In this document: piece by piece, positions 1 to 8,136 of the stretch | Layout: the number at the start of each line of letters is the position of its first letter | Position numbering within the stretch: position 1 is the stretch's first letter | NCBI GenBank assembly: GCA_938022165.1 | Contig: CALIEI010000061.1 | Location: 1-55,322, forward strand | DNA from: an uncultured Saprospiraceae bacterium | Lineage (GTDB): Bacteria > Bacteroidota > Bacteroidia > Chitinophagales > Saprospiraceae | DNA length: 55,322 bases | Reading direction: 5' to 3' | Made by a program: the position numbers and the translations under genes | The notes under the pieces: model-generated | Told to the model about the DNA's origin: nothing | The model's database searches: none | Seen by the model: the letters and a program-made list of their open reading frames with translations, nothing else

Positions 1-165
1 AATGAAAAGATTTCCAGAAATCATTTCGCAATTAGGGTAGTCCTCTAAAAATGCATCTATATCATCCTGCGAATTTAGGTTTACATCACCAGAAGGACAG
101 TCTTGAGCTGCCACATTAAAGAAGCATAAAAAGGAAATAACTAATATTATAAAAGTCTTGTGCAT
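1..165 (-). CDS. Secreted protein, N-terminal part only (receptor-L-domain-like)
   Basis: The frame is open from the ATG at 165 to the window edge, giving 55 residues of a gene whose 3' part lies outside. The product starts with a typical Sec signal peptide (about residues 1-20, ending FFNVAAQ). It continues with DIDAFLEDYPNCEMISGNLF, which resembles the opening strand pattern of receptor L domains seen in Bacteroidota surface proteins (a conserved Cys, then I-x-G-x-L-x-I). It lies 24 bp downstream of the anti-sigma/barrel gene on the same strand and may be the last visible gene of that operon. The domain call rests on very few residues; the secreted nature is clearer than the fold. Confidence 0.6.
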   Translation of the reverse strand, partial: MHKTFIILVISFLCFFNVAAQDCPSGDVNLNSQDDIDAFLEDYPNCEMISGNLFI

Positions 166-189
166 ATATTACCTAGTTCAGTTCTTTTG

Positions 190-1638
190 TTAAAATAAGT
201 AATTTATAGACGTATTTATACCTGTCCAATTATATTTTTGACTTATGCTATAATTGTCATTTGTGATTGAGTTTGGCAAGAAACGATAATATGCCTCCAC
301 GCCCAATTCAATGTGCTTTGTCAATCTGAACCCAAGATTTAATCCGCCTTCATAAGATAGCGGCACCTTATTTATAAAAGGACTGTTTGTTTCGTCGCTT
401 ATATCTATAGCAGAATATTCATTTTCAAGAATTCTGCCTTTAGATTGCAAGGATAAATTGTAAACTACACCTGCACGTGCGCCAAAATTCCAAAGTTTGT
501 ATTGCTTCTGGTAACCAACAGAAACCGGAATATCTAGAAAGTGATGGTAATTATAAAAATCATACTCTAATTCAAACAATGTATTGTTTGGAGCAAATCC
601 TTTTACGTTTACTTCGTCGCCTAGAAGGTTGTTGGAGAATCCAATAATTTGATTTGCAATGGAATCGACTTTGAGATGGTCTGTATCGTATCGGAAATTT
701 TCGGCCAATCTTGAATATTGTAATCCTATATTTAAGAAAAGGCCACTCTTATGTGCAAGTTTAGCTTTTACGCCATTGTTCCACACTTCTAAATTTCTTT
801 CAGTAGTTTCTCTTAGCGCTAGCAATTCATTTTCTTCAGAATTATTTTTTAGCGCTAAGTTTCTATTTGAAAGAGCCAGCCCCGAGTAAGCACCAATTGA
901 GAATTGAAATCTCGGTGTTTTTTTAGTTTCAACCTTCAGGCTAGGAAGTTCTTCATCATCATAGATCAGACTACCCAACTCTGCGCTAGGAAGTTGATCA
1001 GCTATAGGCAATACCGTTCTTCCTTTTTCCAAGAAGTCAGATTCTTGGTTTGAAGATTTTTTTTCATTTAAAATAATGGTAGGAGTCACTGCTTTTTGAG
1101 CAGTATTTTTGATGACTATTGATTCTACAATAGTATGGCTTGACTCATCCCCTAAATGTACTTGGGATGTAGAAGCATGTGAATGATGTCTCCGAATCTT
1201 TTCGTTATTATCGCCATTTTTTAAATTTGATGATGGTGAAAAAATAGTTGTTGGAGGTAATGTGTTTCTTTTGTCTACCTTCTTTTCAGAAGATTCAATA
1301 GAACTAGGCTGAGATATTTGATCAAGAGACTTTGTTTCTACAGTAGTCTCAGCAATTTGTGTGCCTTCTTTATCTTGAGTTTTAGTGATATTATTATCAG
1401 TGGATATATGTTGGGCAGTGGAAAGCGGATTAGCAAAGAATAAACCAATAAAACCTGTAAGAACGATAATAGAACTCAACGAAAACAAGAAAAAGAAAAA
1501 TCTTCTTCTCTTCTTATTACTGACGTTAATGGCGTCTACCTCTGGTTCGATAGCTGCCCAAATCGCATCTACGTCCACTTCCGTAGTGTGCTTTTCTAGG
1601 CTGCTTTTATGCCATTTATAAAATATATCTTTTTTCAT
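190..1638 (-). CDS. Dual-membrane anti-sigma factor-like protein with C-terminal outer-membrane beta-barrel
   Basis: 482 aa. Residues 1-45 are a charged cytoplasmic segment (YKWHKSSL, then VDVDAIWAAIEPEVDAI) of the kind found in proteins encoded beside Bacteroidota ECF sigma factors. Residues about 47-69 form one hydrophobic helix after an RRR stop. Residues 70-240 are a Ser/Thr/Gln-rich, low-complexity periplasmic linker. Residues about 243-482 look like an eight-strand-type PorT/OmpA-like barrel ending in a C-terminal Phe (INYLF). One chain therefore appears to cross the inner membrane and also insert in the outer membrane, as in the dual membrane-spanning anti-sigma (Dma) family described in Bacteroides. 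It starts 17 bp after the sigma gene, so the two are almost surely co-transcribed. Binding of that sigma factor is inferred from context; a plain outer-membrane protein is the alternative. Confidence 0.75.
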   Translation of the reverse strand: MKKDIFYKWHKSSLEKHTTEVDVDAIWAAIEPEVDAINVSNKKRRRFFFFLFSLSSIIVLTGFIGLFFANPLSTAQHISTDNNITKTQDKEGTQIAETTVETKSLDQISQPSSIESSEKKVDKRNTLPPTTIFSPSSNLKNGDNNEKIRRHHSHASTSQVHLGDESSHTIVESIVIKNTAQKAVTPTIILNEKKSSNQESDFLEKGRTVLPIADQLPSAELGSLIYDDEELPSLKVETKKTPRFQFSIGAYSGLALSNRNLALKNNSEENELLALRETTERNLEVWNNGVKAKLAHKSGLFLNIGLQYSRLAENFRYDTDHLKVDSIANQIIGFSNNLLGDEVNVKGFAPNNTLFELEYDFYNYHHFLDIPVSVGYQKQYKLWNFGARAGVVYNLSLQSKGRILENEYSAIDISDETNSPFINKVPLSYEGGLNLGFRLTKHIELGVEAYYRFLPNSITNDNYSISQKYNWTGINTSINYLF

Positions 1639-1655
1639 TATAATATTATCTTTTC

Positions 1656-2210
1656 TTAAAATGCTCTTCTAATGTTTTCTTTGTTGTAAAGCTTTAGGTA
1701 TTTTTCTTGTAGCATTTTTCTTGCTCTCAATAAATGAGATCTAGAAGTTGCCTCTTTTATTTTTAATGTTTCTGCTATCTCTGTGTGATTGTATTCATCA
1801 ACAACGAAAAGATTAAAAACGACTCTGTATTTTTCAGGGAGACTCATTACCATTTCCATTATGATTTCTCCATCATAGTCTATATATGTTTCAGCACTAA
1901 TTTCTTGTTCTTGAGGAATACCAACTAGATTCTGTTCATTGCGATACCACTTTCTATCTATCCACTGCAATGCTGCTCTCACCGTGATTTTTCGAATCCA
2001 CCCTTCAAAAGATCCCTTACCCTCAAATTTGTTTATGTTTTTAAATATCAAGATTAATGACTCTTGCAAAATATCTTGTGCCATATCTTGATCACGTGCA
2101 TAGCGTCTGCAAATACTCATCATCAATGGTGAGTACTTCTTGACAAGGAGATATTGACTTTTCTTATCTCCTTTTTGGCAGTTTACTATGAGTGTTTTTT
2201 CAGAAATCAA
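1656..2210 (-). CDS. RNA polymerase ECF sigma factor (sigma-70 family)
   Basis: 184 aa, normal length for an ECF sigma factor. Sigma region 2 covers about residues 24-90, with YARDQDMAQDILQESLILIF for core binding and -10 melting, and GSFEGWIRKITVRAAL. Sigma region 4 covers about 113-170, with LPEKYRVVFNLF and the helix-turn-helix HTEIAETLKIKEATSRSHL. There is no extra C-terminal domain. It sits between a lipoprotein gene (38 bp upstream) and the anti-sigma/barrel gene (17 bp downstream), all on the minus strand, which is the usual sigma/anti-sigma arrangement. It probably directs RNA polymerase to its own operon and a small set of envelope genes; no target promoter can be read from the window. 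Confidence 0.95.
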   Translation of the reverse strand: MISEKTLIVNCQKGDKKSQYLLVKKYSPLMMSICRRYARDQDMAQDILQESLILIFKNINKFEGKGSFEGWIRKITVRAALQWIDRKWYRNEQNLVGIPQEQEISAETYIDYDGEIIMEMVMSLPEKYRVVFNLFVVDEYNHTEIAETLKIKEATSRSHLLRARKMLQEKYLKLYNKENIRRAF

Positions 2211-2248
2211 ATTTCTAAAGTATGTTGTTTGTTTATTGTGTTGTGTAT

Positions 2249-3958
2249 CTACTCTTGAAAGTAAAAATTAAAATTACCTTCTATATTCACTATTTCATTT
2301 GTTGTTGAGTTTTCGAAAGTTCCTTCAAATCTTCCTATTGTTATTTTTTCTTGATCGCCGTATCTAAATACATTAAATTGATCTGCATCTCCCGTTATTC
2401 TAAAACCAGAAGCATCGTCCCAAATTCTTTCAACTGAATGATCACCTGACGCACTGTAATCTCCAATCGCAGTGCCGCCAAAGCTGATAATAAATTCTTG
2501 ACCTACAGCACTAAAGTTACTAAAACGAGTCGAAGTAGCTGTACCACCAGCTGTACTAGTGATAGGGTAGCTAAATTCTTCCCCCGTACTTATATTGCGC
2601 AAGCTTAGCTGGTTTAGGCTAGGTGCTTCACAAGTGAATAAGTCGCCAATTGTATTTATTGTTTCTAGATTAATAGTTTCAACAGAGCTAACACTTACAT
2701 CTGGATCCTCTATGGCGATAATGTTAGCTTGCCCATCATTGCAAGTTTGTAGCTGCAATTCAAAGTTAGAGCCACCCTCATAGAAATATTGGATTCTATC
2801 GCCTTGTGCAACCCTGATGATATTATTGTTGCTTGGCATTACTTCACAATCGTACACATCTCCAGATAAGGTTTGTACATCCACTTGTTCTAATGATAAT
2901 TCTTGATTTTCAAACAGAGCACCAGTAAAAACGATTTGCCCACAAGCATCTATTACTTCCAACCTTGCTTGGCCTTCGCTTAGTGTGCTCAAAGTTATTT
3001 CACCTTGATTATTACTATGTCCTCTAAAAATAGTTTGCTGATTTTCATCCATCACCTCTACTTCCATATTCTCAAGTGGCGTAACTCCATCCGAAGCGAT
3101 CAGTGAAAGATTGCTTAGCTCAGTGTTTTGCGTGCTAGCTATTAGTATTGGCGTATTGTGTCTATACAGAAAGGTATTATCATCACGGTCAGGATTGATA
3201 GTGTATAATCCATGTTCAGCAGAATAATACCAAGCCTCTGACCCTACAGGAATATTTTGTGGAAATTCAAGACTAATATCGGCATCTGGATTTATATTAA
3301 GTGCCTCACCAGATGCGTCTACAAAAGACAATAATATTAGTTGGTTTGCACGCAATCCAACTTGCTCGTTACGGCTATTTACGGTTTGAAAATTACCGGG
3401 GATGATCTTATCAAAATTATCTGTACTGGTAGTAAGAGTTTTAGAAGAAACAAAAACTTCTCCTTCAAAAATTTGGTCATTATCAAGAAATGCATTTTCA
3501 GGAATGGAAAGCGTAATCCCACTTTCCAGATTGATCACTTCTCCCACCAAACCACTTAATCCATCTGGATTCTCTATCGCACTTAAAGTGATTTCAAGAT
3601 TTTCAATACTTCCCTCTGAGGGATAAAATAATTTACTTCCTACATAAAAATCTTTCAACTCGATATTAACCACTGTTCCTAAAGAATTCATTGGTGTATC
3701 CGTGTAAAAAAAATGACCAAACTGATCAGTTATAGTTTCTTGATTATTGAGTACGACTATAGCATTAGGAAGGGGATTAGAATCTTCATCCACAACTATA
3801 CCTTTCACTGAGCTAACTACCATATCTACTTCGCCCTCATAATCGGCTATCAGTTCAGGCTGGAAATTTTGTGGCGTGGATACAGTACTTTCAAAATCTT
3901 CTCTGCAAGAGAAAAAAGCAAGCATTATGAAAAAATATAGTACACCTCTTAAATCCAT
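2249..3958 (-). CDS. Large lipoprotein with carboxypeptidase-like regulatory domain
   Basis: 569 aa. A lipoprotein signal ends in AFFSC (Cys18), so the protein is probably anchored to the outer membrane. Residues about 49-90 (VKGIVVDEDSNPLPNAIV ... DQFGHFFYTD) form a carboxypeptidase-D-like regulatory fold, a small beta-sandwich common in Bacteroidota surface proteins. A second similar segment lies near 280-335 (MEVEVMDENQQTIFRG, then NNQGEITLSTLSEG). The middle and C-terminal parts are beta-rich and unassigned. It is the first visible gene of the minus-strand operon followed by the ECF sigma factor and anti-sigma/barrel protein, so it may be a surface sensor or a target of that system. That role is inferred only from position. 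Confidence 0.75.
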   Translation of the reverse strand: MDLRGVLYFFIMLAFFSCREDFESTVSTPQNFQPELIADYEGEVDMVVSSVKGIVVDEDSNPLPNAIVVLNNQETITDQFGHFFYTDTPMNSLGTVVNIELKDFYVGSKLFYPSEGSIENLEITLSAIENPDGLSGLVGEVINLESGITLSIPENAFLDNDQIFEGEVFVSSKTLTTSTDNFDKIIPGNFQTVNSRNEQVGLRANQLILLSFVDASGEALNINPDADISLEFPQNIPVGSEAWYYSAEHGLYTINPDRDDNTFLYRHNTPILIASTQNTELSNLSLIASDGVTPLENMEVEVMDENQQTIFRGHSNNQGEITLSTLSEGQARLEVIDACGQIVFTGALFENQELSLEQVDVQTLSGDVYDCEVMPSNNNIIRVAQGDRIQYFYEGGSNFELQLQTCNDGQANIIAIEDPDVSVSSVETINLETINTIGDLFTCEAPSLNQLSLRNISTGEEFSYPITSTAGGTATSTRFSNFSAVGQEFIISFGGTAIGDYSASGDHSVERIWDDASGFRITGDADQFNVFRYGDQEKITIGRFEGTFENSTTNEIVNIEGNFNFYFQE

Positions 3959-4223
3959 TATTTCTGTTCTTTTGCTTTAAGATAAGGAGGAAGATTGTTT
4001 CGTTGCAAAAAGATTAGGAATATTTAAATAAACTTATAACCCTTTAACAATCAATAGAGTGGATTAATTCGCAATTCTCTACTAATAGCTATGCAGTGGG
4101 TATATTTGCACCAAGCTACAATAGAAAACCAAGGATTAATATATTGTAATAAATAGATATATGATAAATTTGGAAAGGATATGGTCAATATGATTATATT
4201 TATAGTCAAGCATTCAATACCAA

Positions 4224-4988
4224 ATGGAATTAGACCCAATAGAAGGAAAATACAAATCTCCCGAAAAAACGAGTGATAGAAACAAGCTTTCTAAGAACAG
4301 CACAAAGGTAGTTTGCCCCAATTGCGCCAATGTAGCCCAATCACAGGATATCAATATCCAAGACAAAATTGCTAAGTGTAGCTCTTGCCACGAAGTGTTC
4401 AATTTTCAAAATGCGTTGCAATCCCTACTCAACAATTCTAAGACAATAAATAAAGCGATCTTAGGAAAACAAAAAGGTATAGATGTGCTCCGATATAAAG
4501 GTGAGCTAAATATTTCTATGGTCAATTATACTGATTGGATTGCGGTCATTTCTTTTTTGATTGGAATGTTAGGAGGGAGTATAAGTCTTGGTTTATATTT
4601 CGGTGAGGGTGAACCTACCTTACCTTTCATTGTTGCATTTGCCATGTTGTTTATTTTTGCTATTTATCGATTTATAAATTACAAAAAGAACAAGACTTAC
4701 TTGGATGTGGACGACCGATATTTATATATCCGCAATCGTCCCAAGAACTTCCAAAAAGATAAAATCTATGAACGCACTTATATAAAACAATTTTATTCCA
4801 AGGCCTATGGTGCTACGAGTACAAATGCCGTTTCCATGTACTATCACTTATGGATGGTGTACGATGGACCAGACGGTGAGGAGCATATCAAGGTGACGCC
4901 TTATTTGCCAAGCAAGTCTCACACACTTTATTTAGAGCAAGAGCTGGAATCTTTTTTGGATATCCCCAATGAAGAGGTACAGTTATAA
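4224..4988 (+). CDS. Zinc-ribbon membrane protein of unknown function
   Basis: 254 aa. Four cysteines in two CxxC pairs (C31-PN-C34 and C52-SS-C55) form an N-terminal zinc ribbon. Two hydrophobic helices follow at about 105-125 and 132-152. The C-terminal 100 residues are soluble and PH-like or beta-rich (YLDVDDRYLYIRNRP ... YHLWMVYDGPDGEEHI). Both the zinc ribbon and the C-terminal part probably face the cytoplasm. Similar proteins are generally annotated as hypothetical. The gene stands alone: the neighbour to the left is divergent, and a kilobase of repeats follows. I do not recognise a function. Confidence 0.7.
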   Translation: MELDPIEGKYKSPEKTSDRNKLSKNSTKVVCPNCANVAQSQDINIQDKIAKCSSCHEVFNFQNALQSLLNNSKTINKAILGKQKGIDVLRYKGELNISMVNYTDWIAVISFLIGMLGGSISLGLYFGEGEPTLPFIVAFAMLFIFAIYRFINYKKNKTYLDVDDRYLYIRNRPKNFQKDKIYERTYIKQFYSKAYGATSTNAVSMYYHLWMVYDGPDGEEHIKVTPYLPSKSHTLYLEQELESFLDIPNEEVQL

Positions 4989-5019
4989 ATCAAATTTCCA
5001 ATTGATACTTTTGGGTCAT

Positions 5020-5172
5020 CTCGATCCTTCGCATCGTACCTGAAAAAGGTACTCCACTCAGGACGAGACCTGGCTATCCGTTATATTCTTTTTTTCTAAA
5101 AAAGAAAAAAGGAATGCCACTTCTATCCATTGCCCCTGGCGCGTCCCTTGCAGGGCTTTGGCTATTCGCCAC
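5020..5172. repeat. Degenerate GC-richer intergenic repeat
   Basis: Non-coding stretch with richer GC than its surroundings. It carries the words GGCTATCC and GGCTTTGGCTATTCGC and a T-run/A-run hairpin around 5088-5112 (TTTTTTTCT against AGAAAAAAG). It resembles the scrap-like intergenic cassettes at 21555, 31851, 34300 and 50610 in vocabulary but not in full alignment. No ORF of credible composition lies in it. Confidence 0.35.
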
Positions 5173-5175
5173 GCC

Positions 5176-5280
5176 GATTATTTGTTGATTTGATGATCTG
5201 TTAATTTGTTATTTTGATGATCTGTTAATTTGTTAGTTTGTTGATTTGTTAATTTGTTAATTTGTTGATCTGTTGATTCC
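5176..5280. repeat. Low-complexity tandem tract (TTGTTAAT/TTGTTGAT-like)
   Basis: About 100 bp built from near-repeats of 8 bases such as TTGTTAAT, TTGTTGAT and the variant GATCTGTT. Read on the minus strand it gives a low-complexity peptide (NKLTNQQTNKLTDHQ); I treat that as a by-product and not a gene. Such slippage-prone tracts can vary in length between strains. Confidence 0.7.
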
Positions 5281-5447
5281 TTAATTTTATAAATCCCTTG
5301 CGCTCCGGAGTGAAGCGATATGAAGGTGGCTGTATGACTAATGAAGCAAGCGCTAGGAGTGGATGAACGAAGAGTGAATACGCTACTAGCGCTTTGCTGA
5401 ATAGGAATACAGCTATCTGAATACAAGCGGAAAGCCGGATTGAGCGC

Positions 5448-5608
5448 CCAAGCTTTACTTAAAAAGCTACTGCAAATCAAAATGACTTCAAAATATACCG
5501 CTTCGCTAATCTTTTCTCTCGCGCCATAGCTTAGGCTATGCCACTCGATAAAAGATTCATATTTTTTTGCCATTTTGCTTTTCGTTACGCTTTCTAAGTA
5601 AAGCTTGG
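5448..5608. mobile_element. MITE-like element, family 2, uninterrupted copy
   Basis: 161 bp ending in 14-bp perfect inverted repeats (CCAAGCTTTACTTA at 5448-5461, TAAGTAAAGCTTGG at 5595-5608), extended imperfectly inward to about 23 bp. It contains an internal hairpin CATAGC-TTAG-GCTATG. No coding capacity for a transposase. It belongs to a larger tandem duplication: 5444-5513 equals 5615-5684, and 5516-5617 equals 5850-5951 by eye. The second copy is split by a family-1 element, so this copy serves as the empty site. Confidence 0.65.
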
Positions 5609-5618
5609 ACGCTGGCGC

Positions 5619-5942
5619 CCAAGCTTTACTTAAAAAGCTACTGCAAATCAAAATGACTTCAAAATATACCGCTTCGCTAATCTTGAGTTCACTTTGGAAA
5701 GTTGCGGATTTCCAAAAATGGACTATTTTGGATGATATTTTTTCATTTTGAAATTCAGTGATGTCTAATCATCAGTGGATTGAAAAAGGTAAAAATATCG
5801 CTAAAAGAGACATTTTAGGATTTCGGAATTTTTCAAAGTGAACTCAACGCTCTCGCGCCATAGCTTAGGCTATGCCACTCGATAAAAGATTCATATTTTT
5901 TTGCCATTTTGCTTTTCGTTACGCTTTCTAAGTAAAGCTTGG
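5619..5942. mobile_element. MITE-like element, family 2, copy split by a family-1 insertion
   Basis: Second copy of the 161-bp inverted-repeat element. It matches the first copy base for base over the stretches compared, but is interrupted after CGCTAATCT by the 163-bp family-1 element at 5684-5846. After the insertion, three bases (ACG) replace the short T-run of the intact copy and the element resumes at CTCTCGCGCC (5850). Removing 163 bp gives 161 bp again, the same length as the intact copy. Confidence 0.65.
5684..5846. mobile_element. MITE-like palindromic element, family 1, copy A
   Basis: 163 bp bounded by TGAGTTCACTTTG and CAAAGTGAACTCA, perfect inverted repeats. The centre carries a further hairpin (CAGTGATG ... 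CATCAGTG). It aligns over its whole length with copy C at 32881-33043 (also 163 bp) and with copy B at 21780-21990. It sits inside a family-2 element. Unlike copies B and C it has no evident 4-bp flanking duplication (ATCT on the left, ACGC on the right). It has no ORF of its own and would have to be moved by an enzyme encoded elsewhere. Confidence 0.7.
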
Positions 5943-6032
5943 ACGCTGGCGGCCAAGTGATCCAATCAAATGTCATATTCAATATCAACTAGATTATACT
6001 AAATTGCTTACCTTGTAGAAAATTGACAATCC

Positions 6033-6845
6033 ATGGAATATACTTCTTTTGAAGTGGAGATAGAAAACAAAATAGCCACTGTTCGAATCAACAGATCGGA
6101 TAAAGCCAATAGTTTAAACTTTGCAGGATGGAGAGAATTGAATAGAATCTTCACTGATCTATCCTCTGAATCTAAAGCCAGAGTTGTTGTCATCAAAGGC
6201 AATGGAAAACATTTTTGTGCTGGTATGGATTTGGCATCTCTGATGGAGATTGCGCAATCCTACGAGGGAAGTTGTGAAGCTAGAAAAAGAGAAAAATTTA
6301 GCGAGCATTTGCAAGAGTTGCAAGACGCTATCACTAGTATAGAAAAATGTACCAAGCCGGTTATTGCCGCTGTACATGGAGCGTGCGTAGGTGCTGGGGT
6401 TGATCTTATCTCTGCCTGCGATATGATTTATGCTACGGATGAAGCCTACTTTTGTATCAAGGAAATAGACATGGGTTTGGTTGCAGACATGGGTACCTTG
6501 CAAAGATTACCCAAAAAAATACCCGTCGGAATTGTAAATGAATTGGCCTACACTGGACGAAAAATGTCTGGCAGTGAAGCTATGAACGTGGGTTTATGCA
6601 ATAAGTCCTTGGAAAGTCAGGATGCACTATATAAACATGCAGATGAGGTGGCGGAACAAATCGCAAGCAAATCTCCAGTAGTGATCAGAGGTACCAAAAA
6701 GGTACTAGCTTACGCGCAAGAGCATAATGTAAAAGACGGACTTGAATATGTAAAAGTGTGGAATGCTGGCATGATTCATTCTAACGATCTCATGGAGGCT
6801 ATGCAAGCAAGTATGACCAAAAGAAAACCTGTATTTGAAGATTAA
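6033..6845 (+). CDS. Delta(3,5)-delta(2,4)-dienoyl-CoA isomerase-like crotonase
   Basis: 270 aa, full-length crotonase fold. Oxyanion-hole regions are KHFCAGMDLASL (about 59-70) and HGACVGAGVDL (115-125). The acidic residues typical of rat ECH1 are all present with its exact spacing: D124, E144 (+20) and D152 (+8), within KEIDMGLVADMGTLQRLP. This makes a dienoyl-CoA isomerase, shifting double bonds of odd-numbered unsaturated fatty acids during beta-oxidation, more likely than a plain enoyl-CoA hydratase. The ATG at 6033 gives the expected N-terminus. A fatty acid hydroxylase family gene follows after 9 bp and is probably co-transcribed. Substrate specificity is inferred from the residues. 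Confidence 0.85.
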   Translation: MEYTSFEVEIENKIATVRINRSDKANSLNFAGWRELNRIFTDLSSESKARVVVIKGNGKHFCAGMDLASLMEIAQSYEGSCEARKREKFSEHLQELQDAITSIEKCTKPVIAAVHGACVGAGVDLISACDMIYATDEAYFCIKEIDMGLVADMGTLQRLPKKIPVGIVNELAYTGRKMSGSEAMNVGLCNKSLESQDALYKHADEVAEQIASKSPVVIRGTKKVLAYAQEHNVKDGLEYVKVWNAGMIHSNDLMEAMQASMTKRKPVFED

Positions 6846-6854
6846 TTTAAGCGT

Positions 6855-7697
6855 ATGGATGCATTGATAAATTATTTTGAAACGATTCCGTCTAGTCATA
6901 GAACAGTGATCTTGTTTGGCGGCTTGGCGTTTTTTTTATTGATTGAAAATGTTGCTCCATTTTTTCAATTTAAGAACAATAAGATTAAACATGTTGGTTT
7001 GAATCTGTTTTTTACATTCACCACCATCTTGGTTAATTTTGTATTTGCTTTCATACTAATCAATGCCAGTCAATACGTAGACGCAAATCAGTTTGGCTTG
7101 ATTCAATTTTTTCCTTTACCCATTTTTGTGTTTACCCTCTTAGGGATCATGCTGCTGGATTTGCTTGGCGCATGGCTAGCACATTGGACAGAGCATCATG
7201 TCAAATGGATGTGGCAGTTCCATCTCATACATCATACAGATATGAACTTAGATGCTTCAAGTGCAAATAGGCATCATCCGGGAGAAAGTGTGATCAGGTT
7301 TCTCTTTACTTTGATGGCTGTAGTGATAGTAGGCGCACCTGTCTGGATGGTACTTTTGTATCAAGCATTGTCAGTGACGCTATCACAGTTCAATCATTCC
7401 AATATAAGTATGCCGAAGTGGTTAGATACTGCTGTCTCATGGTTGGTAGTGACACCAGATATGCATCGAGTACATCATCATTATCGTCAGCCCTATTCGG
7501 ATAGCAACTATGGAAATATCTTTTCTATATGGGACAAAATTTTTCGGACCTATCAAAAAGTAGACAACCGTAAATTAGTGTACGGTCTAGACACACACAT
7601 GGAAAAGGAGAATGTAAATAAAATTGGGTATTTGCTAAAAGCACCTTTTGCTGGATACAGAAGTGAGATAAAGTATAGCGAAAAAGAACAGCTTTAA
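6855..7697 (+). CDS. Fatty acid hydroxylase / sterol desaturase family membrane protein
   Basis: 280 aa with four or more hydrophobic helices (about 15-35, 48-72, 85-108, 150-175). The di-iron histidine clusters of the family are complete: H110-WTE-H114, H123-LI-H126-H127, H140-H141, and H204-RV-H207-H208-H209. Family members are integral membrane di-iron oxygenases acting on lipids, sterols, carotenoids or ether lipids. The start lies 9 bp after the dienoyl-CoA isomerase gene, suggesting a shared transcript and a link to lipid metabolism. The exact substrate cannot be read from the sequence. Confidence 0.88.
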   Translation: MDALINYFETIPSSHRTVILFGGLAFFLLIENVAPFFQFKNNKIKHVGLNLFFTFTTILVNFVFAFILINASQYVDANQFGLIQFFPLPIFVFTLLGIMLLDLLGAWLAHWTEHHVKWMWQFHLIHHTDMNLDASSANRHHPGESVIRFLFTLMAVVIVGAPVWMVLLYQALSVTLSQFNHSNISMPKWLDTAVSWLVVTPDMHRVHHHYRQPYSDSNYGNIFSIWDKIFRTYQKVDNRKLVYGLDTHMEKENVNKIGYLLKAPFAGYRSEIKYSEKEQL

Positions 7698-7716
7698 AAG
7701 TGTAAACTGATTTACG

Positions 7717-7938
7717 TTATAAAAATTTTTTCAACTCGTTTAATTTTTCAATGGTTAGTCGATTTTTTTCTTCTATTTCTTCCTTTTTATCTTCTAGTAA
7801 GATGTGAATAGCCGTTTCTAAAGATTTGATCTTGGATTCTAAGGCTTCCATTTTCTTTTGAGCCTTCAACAGCTCATAAACAGAATTGGCATTCTGTTTC
7901 TTCATTGAAATAATAAGATCGTTGAGTTCTTGATCCAT
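7717..7938 (-). CDS. Small coiled-coil protein
   Basis: 73 aa, almost entirely a predicted coiled coil with heptad-like leucine/isoleucine spacing (LLKAQKKMEALESKIKSLET and following). It has no signal peptide and no cysteine. It is convergent with the hydroxylase gene (20 bp apart) and divergent from the MscS gene. The composition is that of a real charged protein and no longer gene overlaps it, which supports coding. Function unknown; dimerisation is the only property I would infer. Confidence 0.55.
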   Translation of the reverse strand: MDQELNDLIISMKKQNANSVYELLKAQKKMEALESKIKSLETAIHILLEDKKEEIEEKNRLTIEKLNELKKFL

Positions 7939-8136
7939 GAATCTTGTGTTTATTTGATAGTAGCACGGCTTATGGGCAAAAAGAATCCCAAAATTCTATT
8001 CAAATAAGTGTTTCAACGATTGATAATCAATATACTAAAAAATAGTCACAAAGGAAAGAGATATTCGTAGGATAGTATATATTGCATAATTAATTATGTG
8101 TAAATTTCACGTTATTAAATTGAAATTAAAGTACTT

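Noticed and set aside
5178-5651. 157-codon minus-strand frame across the low-complexity tract and the MITE pair
   Set aside because: It translates tandem repeats twice (CSSFLSKAWA appears in both copies) and an 8-bp microsatellite; no protein-like region.
5444-5951. CRISPR array
   Set aside because: Repeats are 70-102 bp direct duplications with inverted ends and only two copies; no spacers and no cas genes.
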